Source of the DNA: Alligator mississippiensis
Taxonomy: Eukaryota > Chordata > Crocodylia > Alligatoridae
Assembly (NCBI RefSeq): GCF_030867095.1
Contig: NC_081826.1
Span: forward strand, 36,682,001-36,746,000
DNA length: 64,000 bases
Direction of reading: 5' to 3'
The notes under the pieces were generated by a model. It did no database searches, was not told the DNA's origin, and worked only from the letters and a program-made list of their open reading frames with translations. Below, piece after piece: positions 10,997-23,769 of this stretch; the stretch's first letter is position 1; every line of letters starts with the position of its first letter. The position numbers were made by a program, and so were the translations under genes.

Positions 10997-12587
10997 CAGG
11001 GGCAGATTAATGCATGAGTCTGCAAGGTCCAGGCCCAGGGGCCCCTGCCAATCAGGGGCCTGCTGGGGTGTCGGGCAGAAGAGCCTGGGTGGGCATCCTG
11101 GCCACAGGCATCTGGGGCAGCCAGCATGTGCTCCTCCCCTCCAGCTGGGCCAGGGCCAGGGGCTAGGGATGGGAGTGGGGCTCCCTCCAAGTGATGGTGG
11201 CTTCCTAGGGCTGTCTGCTGCCAGGAAGCTCCATGGGCGGCCCTGCTCCCACTCCCTGCTGTCTGCGGGCAGCTGTTGGCACCAGTGCCAGTGGGACAGG
11301 ATGGTACAGCCCCGCCCAGGCCAGCAGAGGGGCTGGCAGAGGAGCGAGTGGGCAGCTGGGGGCAGAGCTTGTGCCCCATCACAAGCCAGCCCTAACCCAG
11401 GCGTGCCCGCCTCTGTTCCAGGAGGTGCTCCCGGGCAACTCTTGCGCAGTCTGCTGACCGGGCCTGCCCTGCTCTTGCTGGGGCGTCCCTGGAACTCGCC
11501 GACAGCGGTCGCGGCTGGGCCTGCCGCAGGGGTGTCCCCCTCGCTGCGGCCTCCAGCGCCGAAGCGCCCCTGGGCGGGCTCACACGGGGCTCCGACCTCC
11601 CCTACACCCCAGCCAACGCCACCTTGGGTCGTGGACCTTCCGTCCCTCGTCCCCGGACGAGGACTGGGCATCGAGGGCCCTCTCCGCCCTTGGCGGCTCT
11701 CTTCCCCAACCCCCGCCGGGGCCTCTACCCGGTCTTCCCTGGTTCCCTCACCAGGGTTCCCTCTGGCTCTATCCTGGTTCCCTCACCGGAACTCCCGCCA
11801 GCTCCAATCCAGTTCCTTCACCAGAACTCCCGCCGGCTTCAATCCGGTTCCTTCACCGGAGTCTCCTGCCGGCTCCCCGGAGCCTCTGCCAGCTCGTCCC
11901 CCGTTACCTCACTGGTAGATCCAGCTGGCCCTCTCTCTGGGCTCCTCCTCGGGGCTTCTGCCGGCTCCCTTGTCAGTTTCGCTGCTCTTCTCCGGCGGCG
12001 CGGCTCTCCCCATCTCCATTGCTCCCAGCGCGGCTGCAGCCTGTTCGGCCCACGGTCAAAGCCCCTTGCGGGGGCTCGGTTCCACTCCCGGGCTCTGCGT
12101 CCTCCCGCCGCGCGCCCCCTCTCTCCTCGGGGCCGCCTTTTATTTCCGCTGAGCGGCGCCTCTCGCTGACGTCGCTCTGCCTCAGCCGTATGAAAGCGCA
12201 GCTAACGAGCCGCACGGGTGGTTCCCCGGCCTGCACACTGCCGCTGCTCCCCTCTCCTGCAGAGCATACGTAAGTGTTTCCCCTGGCCCTGGGCCGGGGA
12301 CTCCCCCTAGTCCCGTTGTCCCTGGGACACCAGGCCTAACCCACAGCACTGGGGGACTGCAGCTGTGGCTGCATGACACCTGCCAAGAGGAGGGGCCAGG
12401 CTGGGGCCAGGACCGCCTTCATCTCAGCAGCGTTCGTGCCCCCTGGTTCACTTTGGATGTGCCGAGGAGGCCGGACAGGCCCAGCAGCAGCCCCTTGGCA
12501 GGCGCAGAGGGAACCTGCTCTGACCTGGGGGGTGGGCCTCCAATTTTCTGCTTGCCCAGGGCCCCAATAAAACTTAATCTGCCACTT
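10997..12587. mobile_element. large GC-rich hAT-like non-autonomous element
   Basis: A 1591-bp element with termini CAGGGGCAGATTAAT and CTTAATCTGCCACTT. Flanks are TAAATCGT (10989-10996) and TAAATTGT (12588-12595), an 8-bp duplication with one mismatch. The interior is GC- and CpG-rich: it holds a tandem array (11721-11878) and a CRE-like CTGACGTCG near 12167. Open frames of up to 302 codons on both strands (for example 11010-11918) overlap each other, have no domain, and are explained by lack of A/T. No transposase was seen. Confidence 0.8.
11721..11878. repeat. about 36-bp tandem repeat inside hAT element
   Basis: About four imperfect units, each containing a form of ggttccctcaccgg followed by aactcccgccgg, with a period near 35-36 bp. 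This explains the repetitive Pro/Ser-rich frames translated here. Confidence 0.75.
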
Positions 12588-12595
12588 TAAATTGT

Positions 12596-13215
12596 GGCCC
12601 AAGAACTCAGGTGACACAATATCAATGTAGCTGCACTGAGCGAGACCCAGCAAGCGGGAGAGGGGCAGCTCAAAGAACATGGAGGTGGCTATACCTTCTT
12701 CTGGAAGGGTAAATAGGAAGGAGAATGGTGACTTCATGGAGTTGGTTTTGCCATTAAGAATGAACTTCGTTGGGTCGGCCATGTCATCTGGATGTCCAAC
12801 TCCAGACTCACAAAACAAGTTTTATTCTCCCAGCTCAGCCAAGATGTATGCTCAGGAGGAGGGCAGACAAAGTGCTTCATGGACATCCCTAAGGCCAACT
12901 TAAAAAATGCAACATTGATATCAACTCTTGGGAGACTATTGCCCAGGACTGCCCCAAATGGAGAAAGTCTGCTGCAGGGATCTCAGGACTTTGACACCTC
13001 CTGACAACAGCAGGGGATAGAAAAGCAGGAGCAGCAGAAACAGCATGTCATGGACCAAATCAAGAATCCAGTGCCTCCCATCCCACATGAAAACACATGT
13101 CCAAGCTGCAGTAGAGTCTGTCAATCCTAAATAGGCTTCATCAGCCATCTTTGGACACACAGACAAGACAGTCATGGAAGACAATCATCCTTGATAGCGA
13201 GAGAATCCCTGAGAA
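12596..13215 (+). pseudogene. LINE ORF2 relic with large internal deletion
   Basis: Read in shifting frames on the plus strand, the left part encodes pieces of an APE-type endonuclease (AALSET, then GYTFFWKGK, then VGFAIKNEL). The next residues (LRWVGHV, RLTKQVLFSQL, KCNIDINSWE, AQDCPKW) belong to the far C-terminus of ORF2. The copy ends with a zinc-finger-like CPSC-x3-C and SHLWTH motif at about 13090-13155, interrupted by one stop. The reverse transcriptase is absent: endonuclease joins tail near 12765. Frameshifts near 12850 and 12905 confirm decay. It resembles RTE/L2-type LINEs; the family is unresolved. Confidence 0.65.
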
Positions 13216-14143
13216 GGAGAAGTCTTAGTGAAAAATTTTGAGACCCTGAAGGAGTTAATCAAAGAGTTACAAGATATGGTAAGTCTGAACCAAAATTGTC
13301 CATGGAGGTTTCCAAGGAAGGTTTTGAAATAGTCTTATTCCAATGGTACAGTCAAAACAGGAGATAGTGACTTAGACATCATAGGTGCTAACAAACTGGG
13401 TATCAATATGTTCAAATAGAGAAAGAGGCTCTGGCCTATTTCACAGCTATACACAATTTAATATCCTTACTTATGAAAGCCAGTGTGAGCTGACATTGAC
13501 CAGCAACTGCTTACTGCTATTGCCACAGCATCCTTCATAAATTCAGAAATTATTTTTTCAGCTACAAATGAAAAATATGAAAATTGAATGCAAATCTGGA
13601 AGATATTTTGTGGTTGGAAACATACTTTCTAGAACTTTTAACGAAAGTAGCAAAGTTCAGGGCAAAATTAGGTTAGGTGTGTGTCAATCTAGAAATAAAA
13701 CCAAAAATCAGATCTGGCCTCAGATGGAATGTAGACTGTGATTTCCAGACTTACTGCTGTGAGGGAAACCTGTATGTAAATTAATGTTATTATCACAAGG
13801 ATGTTCACATGGCATATACCCAGCCCCTATCAGCAATTTAAGAATGCAGTAACAGTACTAGATGTACTTTTGTTTAAGGCACACCAGAATAATGATGCTT
13901 AAGGTACTATAGAAACATATATTAAAAATAAATATAGAAAGATTATCTAGTTTAAAGAAAATCTAAGAGGAGGGCCAGAGATGTTTTATACTGGTGTCAA
14001 ATGATCAGTGATGAACAGCACAATCTGTCAAGGCAAATTGTAAATGCCAGAAATATGGGCCAAATCAAGCAAAAGAGATCACATTGGTGGAACAGGAAAA
14101 AATGCCTCCTGGAGCAAAATAAGCGTAGGCTTATATCCTAGTC
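13216..14143. other. intergenic, nothing recognised
   Basis: AT-rich sequence with no supported gene or dated repeat. Confidence 0.5.
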
Positions 14144-14417
14144 CAGAAGTGTCCAAATTGTGGCATGTATTCCATAAGTGGCACGGGTGGCTTCTGTGCC
14201 TGACACAGATTGAGAAGGAACAAGCAGCACAATGGCAACCAAGACAGAAAACAGAAAGCAGAGATCAGGCAGAGAGCGCAGAGATCAGGCAGAGAGCGCA
14301 GGACAGAAAGCAGAAGGTAGAGTAGCAGATTGGACAGGAAGAGGGAATTGGAGTGGCACTCAGGGAGGGCATGGGGTTAATTTGTGGTACACCTGCTGAA
14401 AAGTTTGGCATCCACTG
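14144..14417. mobile_element. short hAT-like element
   Basis: Ends resemble a hAT: cagaagtgtccaaattgtggc at the left and gtttggcatccactg at the right. Flanks TCCTAGTC and TTCTAGCT match at only 5 of 8 positions. It contains a direct duplication of the 20-mer gagatcaggcagagagcgca at about 14262-14301. Confidence 0.55.
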
Positions 14418-15254
14418 TTCTAGCTTGTTGTTCTCACATCTCAGAGATAGCCTTACTAGAAAATATGCATTTCAAATGTTTTTCAATATTTTTTAATCAA
14501 ACTTAGTATACCTGACATAGGAATGCCTGATAATAGGCATAAGTTAGTGAACATGAGTATAAGCAGTTTTTAGTGAGGCTTGGATTTAAGGTGTCATAAG
14601 AGGTACTGCATGGTCCGGGTCTGATCCAGGGGGCATGCAGTGGTGCAGTTGCACCCCTGCTTTCATTCTTGCTCAACCCAAACTTTAAAACCAACGGCCT
14701 GGCAGCAGCAGCAACATTTCTATTCAGTGATGGAGTCAGTTCTAGCGGTGAGGGAGTCACTTTCCTTCATGAATCATTATATAATCATCATATAATCTAC
14801 TTGATTCCTGCTAATTTCTCTTTAATCTACAGGTGGTAATGACCCTCTTTCCTTCATAATGATCTTAATGTTTCACTATCCAAATTATGGTTTCTTCTGC
14901 AATTGTTGCTGTTTGTTAGCCATTCCCAGTAATGTCTCTCTCTTATGTCACACATCTACTCAGGGGTGGTAATATTAACTTAAAAGTAGAAATAACTGAC
15001 AGTGAAATACTGGAGGCAATGTCAAAACATTCAAGAAGGCTAGATTTTTTTTTTACAAATCTGAATAAGAGATGTACGCTTGACTATAATGACTACAGGA
15101 CCCATGAAACAATCTCTTTTCACTGTTCTTGCCTAGTTTGTGGTGTTTTTAAAATGTATAACTTATCTAGCAAATTAGGGTACATCTCAATAAATTTGTA
15201 TTTGTTCTTGCTTTGATCTTAAACTGAATAATACAGAAGTAGACCCCCCTAGTA
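14418..15254. other. intergenic, nothing recognised
   Basis: No supported gene. The minus-strand frame at 14503-14760 and the plus-strand frame at 14932-15216 show no domain. Confidence 0.5.
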
Positions 15255-16553
15255 CAGGGGCAGGCAATTATTTTGGGCAGAGGGCCACTTACCCAGTTTG
15301 GACAAGCTGTTGAGGGCGCATGGGTAGCCCCACCCCTTGACAGGTGCCCTGCTCCCTGGTCACCATCTTGGGACCAATGTCCCAATGTCTTGGCACCAGT
15401 GTCCCAAGGCCAGCACTGGTGGGACCCAGAGCAGGGCGCAGTCTGGCAGGGGTCTGTGGAGCTGTGCTGGGCTGCACCAGCAGGGAGAGGGGGGAGCTGG
15501 CCCGGCTCCATAGAGCCCCTGCCGGCCGGGACCCTGTGCTCCTGACACCCTGCTCTAGGTCCTGCTGGCGCTGGCCCTGTGCCCCCCGCCCACTCACTCC
15601 CCGCGCCCTCCCAGCCCCGCGGTACAGCGCACGGCTGACCCCTGCTCCGCGGCAGGGAAGGAGCTGGTGCTGAGCGCGGGGGAAAAGCGGCCCCTCGCCC
15701 AACCTGTGGCCGGCTCCCTGCTGCAGCCGCTCCCAGCCCGAGCGGGGCTGTCCTGAGCAGGCACAGGCAGCCCGTGGGCTGTGAGCAGCTGCTGCGCAGG
15801 GCGCCGGCCATGGGGCAGGGGACGGGCCACTTCTCCCACACTCAGCACCAGCTTGTAACCCGGCCCCGCTGCCAGCCTGGGCCCCGCGCCGGTTCTGGGC
15901 TCGCCCGTCGGGGCTGTGCGCGGCCGCAGCAACTGCGGCCCCCCCGCTTGCTGCGCTGGGCAGCGTTTGCTGTTGCTGCCCACCCGCAGCTCACGTGCTG
16001 GGCAGCCCAGAGGCGGCGGTGGCAGCCTCGCTGCAGCCCACCACGGCATCAGCTCCAGCGAGCCCGGCGCTGGCGTGGGGCCGGGGTACAAGCTGGTGCT
16101 GAGCACAGGGGGGAAGAGCGGCCCCTCGCCTGCCCTGTGCCCGGCGCCCCACGCTGCAGCCACTCATAGGCTGCTTGCGGCTGCCTGTGCCTGCTCAGCA
16201 CAGCCCCACGCGGGCCGCGAGGAGCTCAGCAAGTAGCGCCAGCCACGGGGCGAAGAGGAGCCACTTTTCCCCGTGCTCCGCACCACCTCCTGCCCCGCCC
16301 CCCACCTGAGGTTCCTGAGCCAGGGCAGCCACGTGGTCCCAGGCCAAAGCCCCCACTGGGGCTCGACGGGCCCTGCTATTGTGGGAGCCCGCGGGGCTTC
16401 CCCTGGGTCCTACTGACTCCGCTTCCTGTCATCTTTGGCAGGAACTAAGGACAGATAAATTTTAATTTTCGAAATTTTGGGGGGCCCTGCAGGCCGGATA
16501 GAATTGCCTCATGGGCTGCATGTGGCCCACAGGCCATATTTTGCCCACCCCTG
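15255..16553. mobile_element. GC-rich hAT-like non-autonomous element
   Basis: A 1299-bp element starting CAGGGGCAGGCAATTATTTT and ending ATTTTGCCCACCCCTG. Flanks are CCCTAGTA (15247-15254) and CCCTAGCA (16554-16561), seven of eight identical. The interior (15540-16310) is strongly GC-rich and built from direct and inverted copies of a unit containing caagctggtgctgagc. Long opposed open frames (for example 15167-15841 and 15594-16163 minus, 15774-16169 plus) are shadows of this structure. Confidence 0.85.
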
Positions 16554-16561
16554 CCCTAGCA

Positions 16562-18410
16562 TATGAATAAAGCTTCTAGTTTCTGCTTAACTGGAGAAAA
16601 ATATGAACTGTTATGTGTGATGATGTGGCACATCATCTGGACTTCCCTTTTCAAAATCCAAGATCCACCTATGCCCATGGTCCTATGAAGTCATTACACC
16701 AGCAGGGCACATACAAGGGAGAAATAGGGAACAAATTCTCCAAATCCTAGAAAGGAAGGAGATAAAGAATTAGCTGTTTTACCTTATAAGGCCTTAGGCA
16801 ACACACTCAGCAGGTTGACAGAAGCACATCCCAAGACATGGCGAAACCAGGTCTACACAATACTATAGGGCTCTTTAGTGACTAATTGAATGTTGCTATT
16901 AACTTTACTTAATATATCGGTTACAAATATTTGACAACCTCTATTATCTTAATGTTTATTAATTGTTATGGCCTTTGGATGGGAAAGGAAGCTGTGGGGA
17001 ATTGTACTCGTAAAAAGCTCTTGTCTGAGTCATCAACCAGTTCTACAGAGGCTCATGCTATGCAATCCTCATCAGTTAGAAAACGGATACTGAATGCACA
17101 GACCTCGATTAGACAGTGCTTCTAATTCTAACTTCTAAACACTACTGCTATACAGTATTTTACATCCCTCTCCCCTGCCATAGGCAGTAGGTGATCACGC
17201 AAGTTGGAAGAGGGTGACGTGGATGAGTAGAGCTCGTTTTCCTGTTATGGAGGTCAGTGCAATTGGTGCAGGGATTACAGCAGTTTGTAGCTGGTATTTC
17301 TGACCATATCCATTCCTTGATGCAGGATAGAAGAGATTAGTGGTTCTTGTTTCAAGCTGGCTGCTTAATGCCTTGTGTGTGGTTCAGGCATATGGAGTTG
17401 GTTCCTGGTCACAACTCCAGAACTCTGGAATCTGCTACCTTTGTCGGGAGGAGAAGCATGGCACAGAGCTGTTGTGTTAGCTCTGTGCCACCTGGGCATT
17501 TGCATATACCAGAGGGTTCCCTAAGTAGTTGGATGACCCAAGCTATACCTTTTGCAGCCCCAGAGCAGTACAAAGTCAATCTGTTGGGCTGATGCCTTTG
17601 TTCTCTGTTTCCACATTACCCTTTTTACTCTGGACATACATGCACTGTTTTTTCTTTTGTTCTGTTCAGTCCCAGGGAGGTCCTGGGCCTGAAACTCTGC
17701 AAGGACTCCATGAGTCAGGCACTTAGACACCACTAGGGTGTCACAGTTTAGGGATCTACAGCTGAGAGCCAAAATGCCTGATTCCCCACTGTTTTGCACT
17801 TTGTACAGTTATTTACTCCTGTGCTGCGCATAGGTGCATAAATCACCAACAAATAAGAATAATAAGGTTTTACACCTACTTTTCAACAGTATAGCTAACT
17901 ACAAGAGATGCAACATAGTAAAAAATCCAACCCATAATATACTCCTGCCAGTCTTGATGTCAGAACTGTAATTTTCTGTCAGGTTTCCAGGAATCTCAAC
18001 AGACTGTAGAGCTGTTGTTGACTCTATGGAAAGATAGCTGGCTATGACAAGGACAAGCAACACTGGACAACCTTATTTCTCCACGCAGTGCCTGGTCATA
18101 AAAAAGGATTGTCCAATTTACCTGGGGAAGTTGGGGCTTCTCAGAAGTCATGGTTCTGTCACATTATCGTGAGGGGAAATCCAAATGAGAGGAAAGGAAT
18201 GGCTAAACACAACATAAAAATAAATAAAGAGATTACAATAGCAAGGATAGACCATACAGAGCTCTTTTGTGAAAGACATATAACAAACAATGTAGACATC
18301 AGATTGCCAGAGAATAGACTTTTTTGCCAAAATGGGACTGATTTTTCTATGCAGTGTATATCAGATCTTCACATTTTGTACTAGGCTAAGTCACCCTTTT
18401 CTACATACTG
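16562..18410. other. intergenic, nothing recognised
   Basis: AT-rich sequence with short unconvincing frames only. Confidence 0.5.
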
Positions 18411-18665
18411 GGTGCTACATACACATTCATTAATGTGCTTTTCCTAATGTGCATTAAATTTAGTACCTCCAATATGAGGTACTAAATAAAGGTGCATTAG
18501 GCTGCCCTACTGCACAGTAGTGAGAGGGCATGCTTTTTTAGCGATGCTTAATGCACAGTAGCCTATTTTTACTGTGCATTAGTGTATCAGCACAGTTTTT
18601 AATGCAATGCTTTAATGCACAATAAAATAGTCTGTTGTGCATTAAAGTGTACCTGTAGACGCACC
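18411..18665. mobile_element. short palindromic MITE
   Basis: About 255 bp with imperfect inverted ends (ggtgctacatacacattcat and the complement of ttaaagtgtacctgtagacgcacc). The interior is rich in inverted tgtgcattaa motifs. The superfamily is unresolved because no clear target duplication was found. Confidence 0.5.
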
Positions 18666-18765
18666 ACTCAACTGCAGACATAGCACAACTGTCCTTTAAC
18701 AGTTTATATTTAAGTATCATTGTAGCAGTCTTGTTGTTTTTGAAAAGAAAGCTACGTGTTTATTA

Positions 18766-19075
18766 AAAGACTAGCCAACTGCCCGTCAAGAATGATGGGA
18801 GACCTGGGGGTGGGAGGGCTGGGATGGAGTGCCACCACTTAACGCCCCATGCTGCCGCTGTTCTGCCTCTTGCAGAGACCAGGGTGGGAGAGCTGAGGCC
18901 AGTGCTGCTGGCCTCAGCTCCCCCACCCTCTGTCTGGTCCATGGAGTGGCTTCAGAATCATGGCAGCGCTCCCCCACACTTGGAGCACTCTGATTGGCTG
19001 TTTCCATCAGCCAGTCAGAGTGCGAATAAAGCGTTATGGACAGACAGACCAACAGAGAGACTTAGGCTTTTATAA
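18766..19075 (+). repeat. interspersed repeat ending gacagacagacc...ttttataatagaatga
   Basis: Starts near attaaaagactagccaactgcccgtcaa and ends with a gacagacagacc stretch and an A/T tail. This pattern is familiar from reptile interspersed repeats, but I cannot assign the family. It contains internal inverted copies of a ctcagctccccca-type block. Confidence 0.4.
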
Positions 19076-19698
19076 TAGAATGAAGAACAAATTCTGTTTC
19101 TACTTACACCAATGTAATACAGATCTGAGTTAACTTGCTTTATTGATTTACATACATAAAACTGGCAGTGGAATTTGGCCTGACAGACTGATATTTCTAT
19201 AATTCATGTATGTTGCTGTTTCTAGTCCCCTCTTTTTGTGCCTGCTTTGGCAATATGTATATATTTGTGCAACTCTACTAATTATATTGTGCTATTTTGT
19301 TAGCTGCTTGCAAATCCTATAGTTCTCCTTACCCTTGGGAGTAAAGAAAATAATTCAGCAAAGCTGTTACTCTTTCTTCCTGTGAAATATGCAAGTGAAA
19401 CTGTCAAGTGCCATACAAGAGACTTCATATCTCCAGCAATTTAGAAGAATCTACATGTACTCTAAATTCAGGAATTCTGGCTGTGTTACTCCGAAGTCAT
19501 TTTTAATTCGTTTCTGAACCTGAACACCAAGAGAAAGAAGACAATAACATCTACTTTAATGGGAATGACCGTACTGCCATATTGATTCATTGTAAAATAA
19601 CAATGGTTACTCTGGATTACTGACCATTGTGTGAGGGCAACAGGAGTGTGAGTGTGAGTGTGAGGGCAACATGGAGACTGTGTTAAGAAAATAAACTT
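19076..19698. other. intergenic, only a short GTGTGA array
   Basis: A few gagtgt units occur at about 19645-19664. Nothing else is supported. Confidence 0.5.
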
Positions 19699-19958
19699 TG
19701 GCTGTATCTACATGAGACGCTGACTGTACAGTAGCTTGTTACTACTTTTCAGTAGCATCGTGTGGCACGAAGTATGACACAATGCTGCTGTGCAATAGTA
19801 ACGAGCTACTGCGCAGTCAGCATCACCAAAAAGCCATTTGGGGACACTACTGCACAGTAACTCTGGTTATTGCGCAGTCATTTAGTATTCGTGTATGCAA
19901 ATACTAAATGACTGCACAGTAACAACTGCATAATCAGTGTCTCATGTAGACACAACCA
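19699..19958. mobile_element. palindromic MITE
   Basis: A 260-bp near-palindrome with termini TGGCTGTATCTACATGAGAC and the complement of GTCTCATGTAGACACAACCA. The interior repeats gcacagta-type motifs in both orientations. Target duplication is not clear. It probably folds as a long hairpin and has no coding capacity. Confidence 0.7.
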
Positions 19959-22039
19959 TTGTCACTTATGGAGGCTCAGAAAATTAGTTTTTAAATTGTC
20001 TCAGATTATATAAAACTTTTTACTTTAAAAACCTAAAAATAAATACACAGGCACTGTTTCTACAGGCACTGTACACTAAGGCCACACTATACCATAGAAG
20101 CACAGCAAAGGGATTATAGAATATGTGGAACTCACACTAATTTTAATGCCTTTTTACTGGTACACGGCCATTTTGGTATGAAGCTGTCTTAATGTAAAAA
20201 AGAATCATGGTCTTAGAGGAGAATTCTTAGCACTTGTTTGATGCAGCTGAAGCAGCAAAGCAAGGGGAGCCTCTGATAGTTAAACTGAGATGAATGCCAA
20301 GATGTACATATTTAATACACTGTTGGTTTCCAGAGGTTACCATTTGGTGCCAGTTCAGTATATTAAATATTTCTTAAAATTCTGAAGCATGCTTTTCAAG
20401 GCAAATACATACCAATATGTTGTTGATAATATACGAAGCACAGAAGACAAGAATATGATGAGAACTTATTAAAGTGCTTCCAAGAGGTCAGTAACATAAG
20501 ACTATCATTGAACTGGAATATGTGTCAGAATGATGCCAGAGCAAAACAGTTTGCACTTACAAAAAAGCTGAATGAAAATATTTGGAATACCCCAAGTTAT
20601 TAAAAAAGACGATTACCCTTCTATTGCAGATTCCTAAAACAGATGTGCTAAATATTGCACACAAGCATCTCCTGAATTTAGCTTAGATTGTGACAGTAGT
20701 TTTCTATGTGTATTTGTAATAGCGGATTTTCTAAAGGTAGCATATTTGGATGTCAGCAAAAGCTCCTCAGGTTAATACATCTGAAAAAAGCAGACCGTAA
20801 ACAAATATAGTGCCTGGCAAGAATGACAGAGAGAGGGCTCTAGCCTGCATAGTACTAAGCAGTCTGGCTCCAAACTAAGCATGTGTTTAACTAGAAGCAC
20901 ATGAGTCCCAGAAGTATTGGTGGCATGGTCTTGAGAAAAAGCTCAGAGAAAGAGATTGGGGGCCAAGTTCTGGCGTGAAAGAGCCTGGAGCTGTCAGTAA
21001 AGAAAATACCTTCTGTTGTTTGATTCCTTCCATGTTCAGAGAGGGTGGATTTTTGTAAGTAAATGGGATTGCCTCAAAGGCATGTGGGTCCAGCATCAGT
21101 TTCTCTTCCTAAATGAAACAAGCTTAAAGTCTTGACCTTTGGCTAGTTGCTCAGGTTAAAAAGGGGAAACAAAATTATGGTACCTTTTCTGTAAATTATC
21201 AGTTTTTGAAAGATTAACTACAGGTAACAACACTGAATCTTTCCAAATGTGTAGGTGATGAAAAACAATCCAGCTTTCCATCTTTGAGATAAATCACAGA
21301 TGAATGTGTAAAACACAACCCTGAAGGACATCGCATAGATTCATAACACACTTTGGAGAACTCCAACTCCTCAAATGAACTATCAAGAACACACAGACTG
21401 ATCACAGAGATAACAGCCTCTGTAAAATGAAATCTTAGAGAAAGGTCATTTCAAAGGGGAATATGGGAAAAGCTATCAGTCAAGCTTGAGATTTATTTAA
21501 TAAGAATAAAGATAGTTAATATGTCAGAAAAAAGCACAGCACCCAGAGACCAAGCAAAGGCAGAGAGAGTCTGCATGGAAAAGTTAAGCTCAGATTTTTT
21601 CCAGTAGAATGGAAAGGCTTATCAATTATTACCCCAAAGTTTCAGATTGCCATGCTGTCAACCACAGATCAAGGGATATGTTAAGGAAGGTAAATTTCAT
21701 ATTCATTAGGCATGAAATCCCAGCTATTGCAAAGAATCCTTACTTGTATTCATTCCAGCAGTGAATACAAAACCCTTCCCTCAGCTGGTAGGATCAAGTC
21801 TATCATATCATCTGAGAAGTAATGGTGAATCAGAATACAAACAAAGCTAATATCTTTTAACATTTGTAGAGACTGACACACCTACACACTGACATCCTCA
21901 CTGCCACCTACCTGTCCCTGTAACAACTGCACTGCCCTAAATTCAGCTGTCCCTGCAATGCTTTAATACTCCATGAAACAGGTAAGTAGTTGGTTACTTC
22001 AGCTTTTAAATATGAACCAATGAGGAGGAACTTTGATTC
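19959..22039. other. intergenic, nothing recognised
   Basis: AT-rich sequence with no supported gene or repeat. Confidence 0.5.
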
Positions 22040-22590
22040 TGTCCTCATTTATGTGTTTTTGAGTAGTATATATAGAGGTGATTTCATAATAGCTCAAAAT
22101 AAAGTCTTACTCTTGTATATTGTTGGGGGGGAGTGTGTGTGTGTGGCCGGAGTGGGGTGTGTGCACATGTGTGTTGGGAGCTGCCCACATTCTAGGTCCC
22201 AGGAGTCAGCCTGGAGTGGAAGAGGGAGAGGGGGAAGAAGGGGCATGTGCAGTAGAGCTCACCTGGGCTGTGCAGTGCAGGTGCAGTCTGCCCCTCCCCA
22301 CCACCATTCAGCCTGCAGCTGCTGCCACAGTGCTCCACATGGGGCGGAGCCCTGTCTGCTCCTACCCCAGCCAGTGCGCACAGTTTCCTGGCAGGGCTGC
22401 TCCTGGTGCAGCTGCATCTGCCTGAGTACTGCTCAGCTCCCCCCACCTCCAGCAGCTCCTCCTCCTCCTGCCTCTGCTGTGCTGCTCCATGCAGCAGGTA
22501 GCTCTGGGAAGCAACAGTGGCTGTGGGGACATTGGGTGCACTGGGTGCGCTGGGTTGAGACTAGCCATCAATGTTTACAGATGGGTCCTG
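22040..22590 (+). mobile_element. hAT-like element, internal fragment
   Basis: The run from gagtagtatatatagaggtg through the GT-rich tract and GC-rich body matches the interior of the elements at 25507-26989 (same strand) and 29903-31054 (inverted). Both terminal motifs are missing, so this is an internal piece. Boundaries are approximate. Confidence 0.6.
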
Positions 22591-23769
22591 GTACAAAAAA
22601 GATTGAGAACCACAGCTCTCGACCAACGCCCAGTTCAAAGCAGGACTAACTAAACCATCCCAGTTAAGTGTCTGTTTAACTTGCTTCTAAAATATCCCAA
22701 GATGATATTCTGAATATGGTTTAGGAAGAGTCACAATAAATATTTATTTCTCATTTTGTGCTTGATAACTTCTTGGGGCTGATATATGGTTAGACTGCTG
22801 CTTGGCTTTCATGCTCTTGATTATAAGCAATTTACTCTGTTCATATGTTCAGCTAAAGCCCCACACACATTCCCCTGTATTCCACACCTCTCTGTACATT
22901 TCCCCCCACCATCCCCAAATGTGTGAGCATTATATGAATATGAAATTGAAAGATGAATAACACTGATTGTATGCAAGACTGTGTTGTGCAAAGCTAATCG
23001 CTCACTGCCAAAACAGTTTAGTTCTCACCTCTGACACCAATCTTTGTTCCCAAGCTTGGGCTTTTCTTTTTTTTAGCAGAGGCTCAGAGCAGTATTAAAC
23101 TGCTAATGTCAAATGTCCTAGAAGCTGAATATAAAGAGGTACGCTGTATAGAGAGATGACAGAATATACTCCCAACCTAACTGGTACTCAAACACGACAG
23201 CAGGGAAAGAAAACCTACCACCTTCTCCTCTCTCCTCCTGTTTACACAAGTTGTCTTTGTGCCATTCACAAGTGTTTGTTCCAATATCTTTTCAAGGCTT
23301 ATCTAAGCTTGAACTTGACTTGGTTTGAGGATTAACATGAGGTATCTCCTGTGTCAAAAAACAAAATGTTTCATTGCAAATCACTGAGCATTTTAACATT
23401 TTAATAAACCTATAGGGGAGAAGTTGACAACAAAGCACATGGGCTTTAATTTTGCATGGCGCTATATATGTGCAATTTTTACTTTTACTGCTCATAATGT
23501 TTAGCTTGGTATATTCATCATTATTTATTAACAAGTCACTGACTATGTCTTTGCATTTGTGGTCTTAAAACCCCGCCATGCACTGTACTAACATCTGCAT
23601 GTAAGTAAAGCATGATGAAATCCTTTCAGCACACATGTACATTAAGATATGTGCTGTCATAATGAATAAAGCCTTACAAAAGAAGCTGTGCAATTATTGA
23701 CAAATTCCCCCAGCCTCAGAATAGAAGTACAATGGGACCCTAACTCTGAAGTAGCATTTTATGTATGCC
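22591..23769. other. intergenic, nothing recognised
   Basis: No supported gene or dated repeat. Confidence 0.5.

Noticed and set aside
11010..11918. 302-codon open frame, the longest in the window
   Set aside because: Lies wholly inside a GC-rich hAT element with a tandem array; opposed frames of 235 codons cover the same bases, and no domain or splice context is visible.
15167..16169. Several long frames on both strands
   Set aside because: All fall largely within the GC-rich inverted-repeat interior of the 15255 hAT element.
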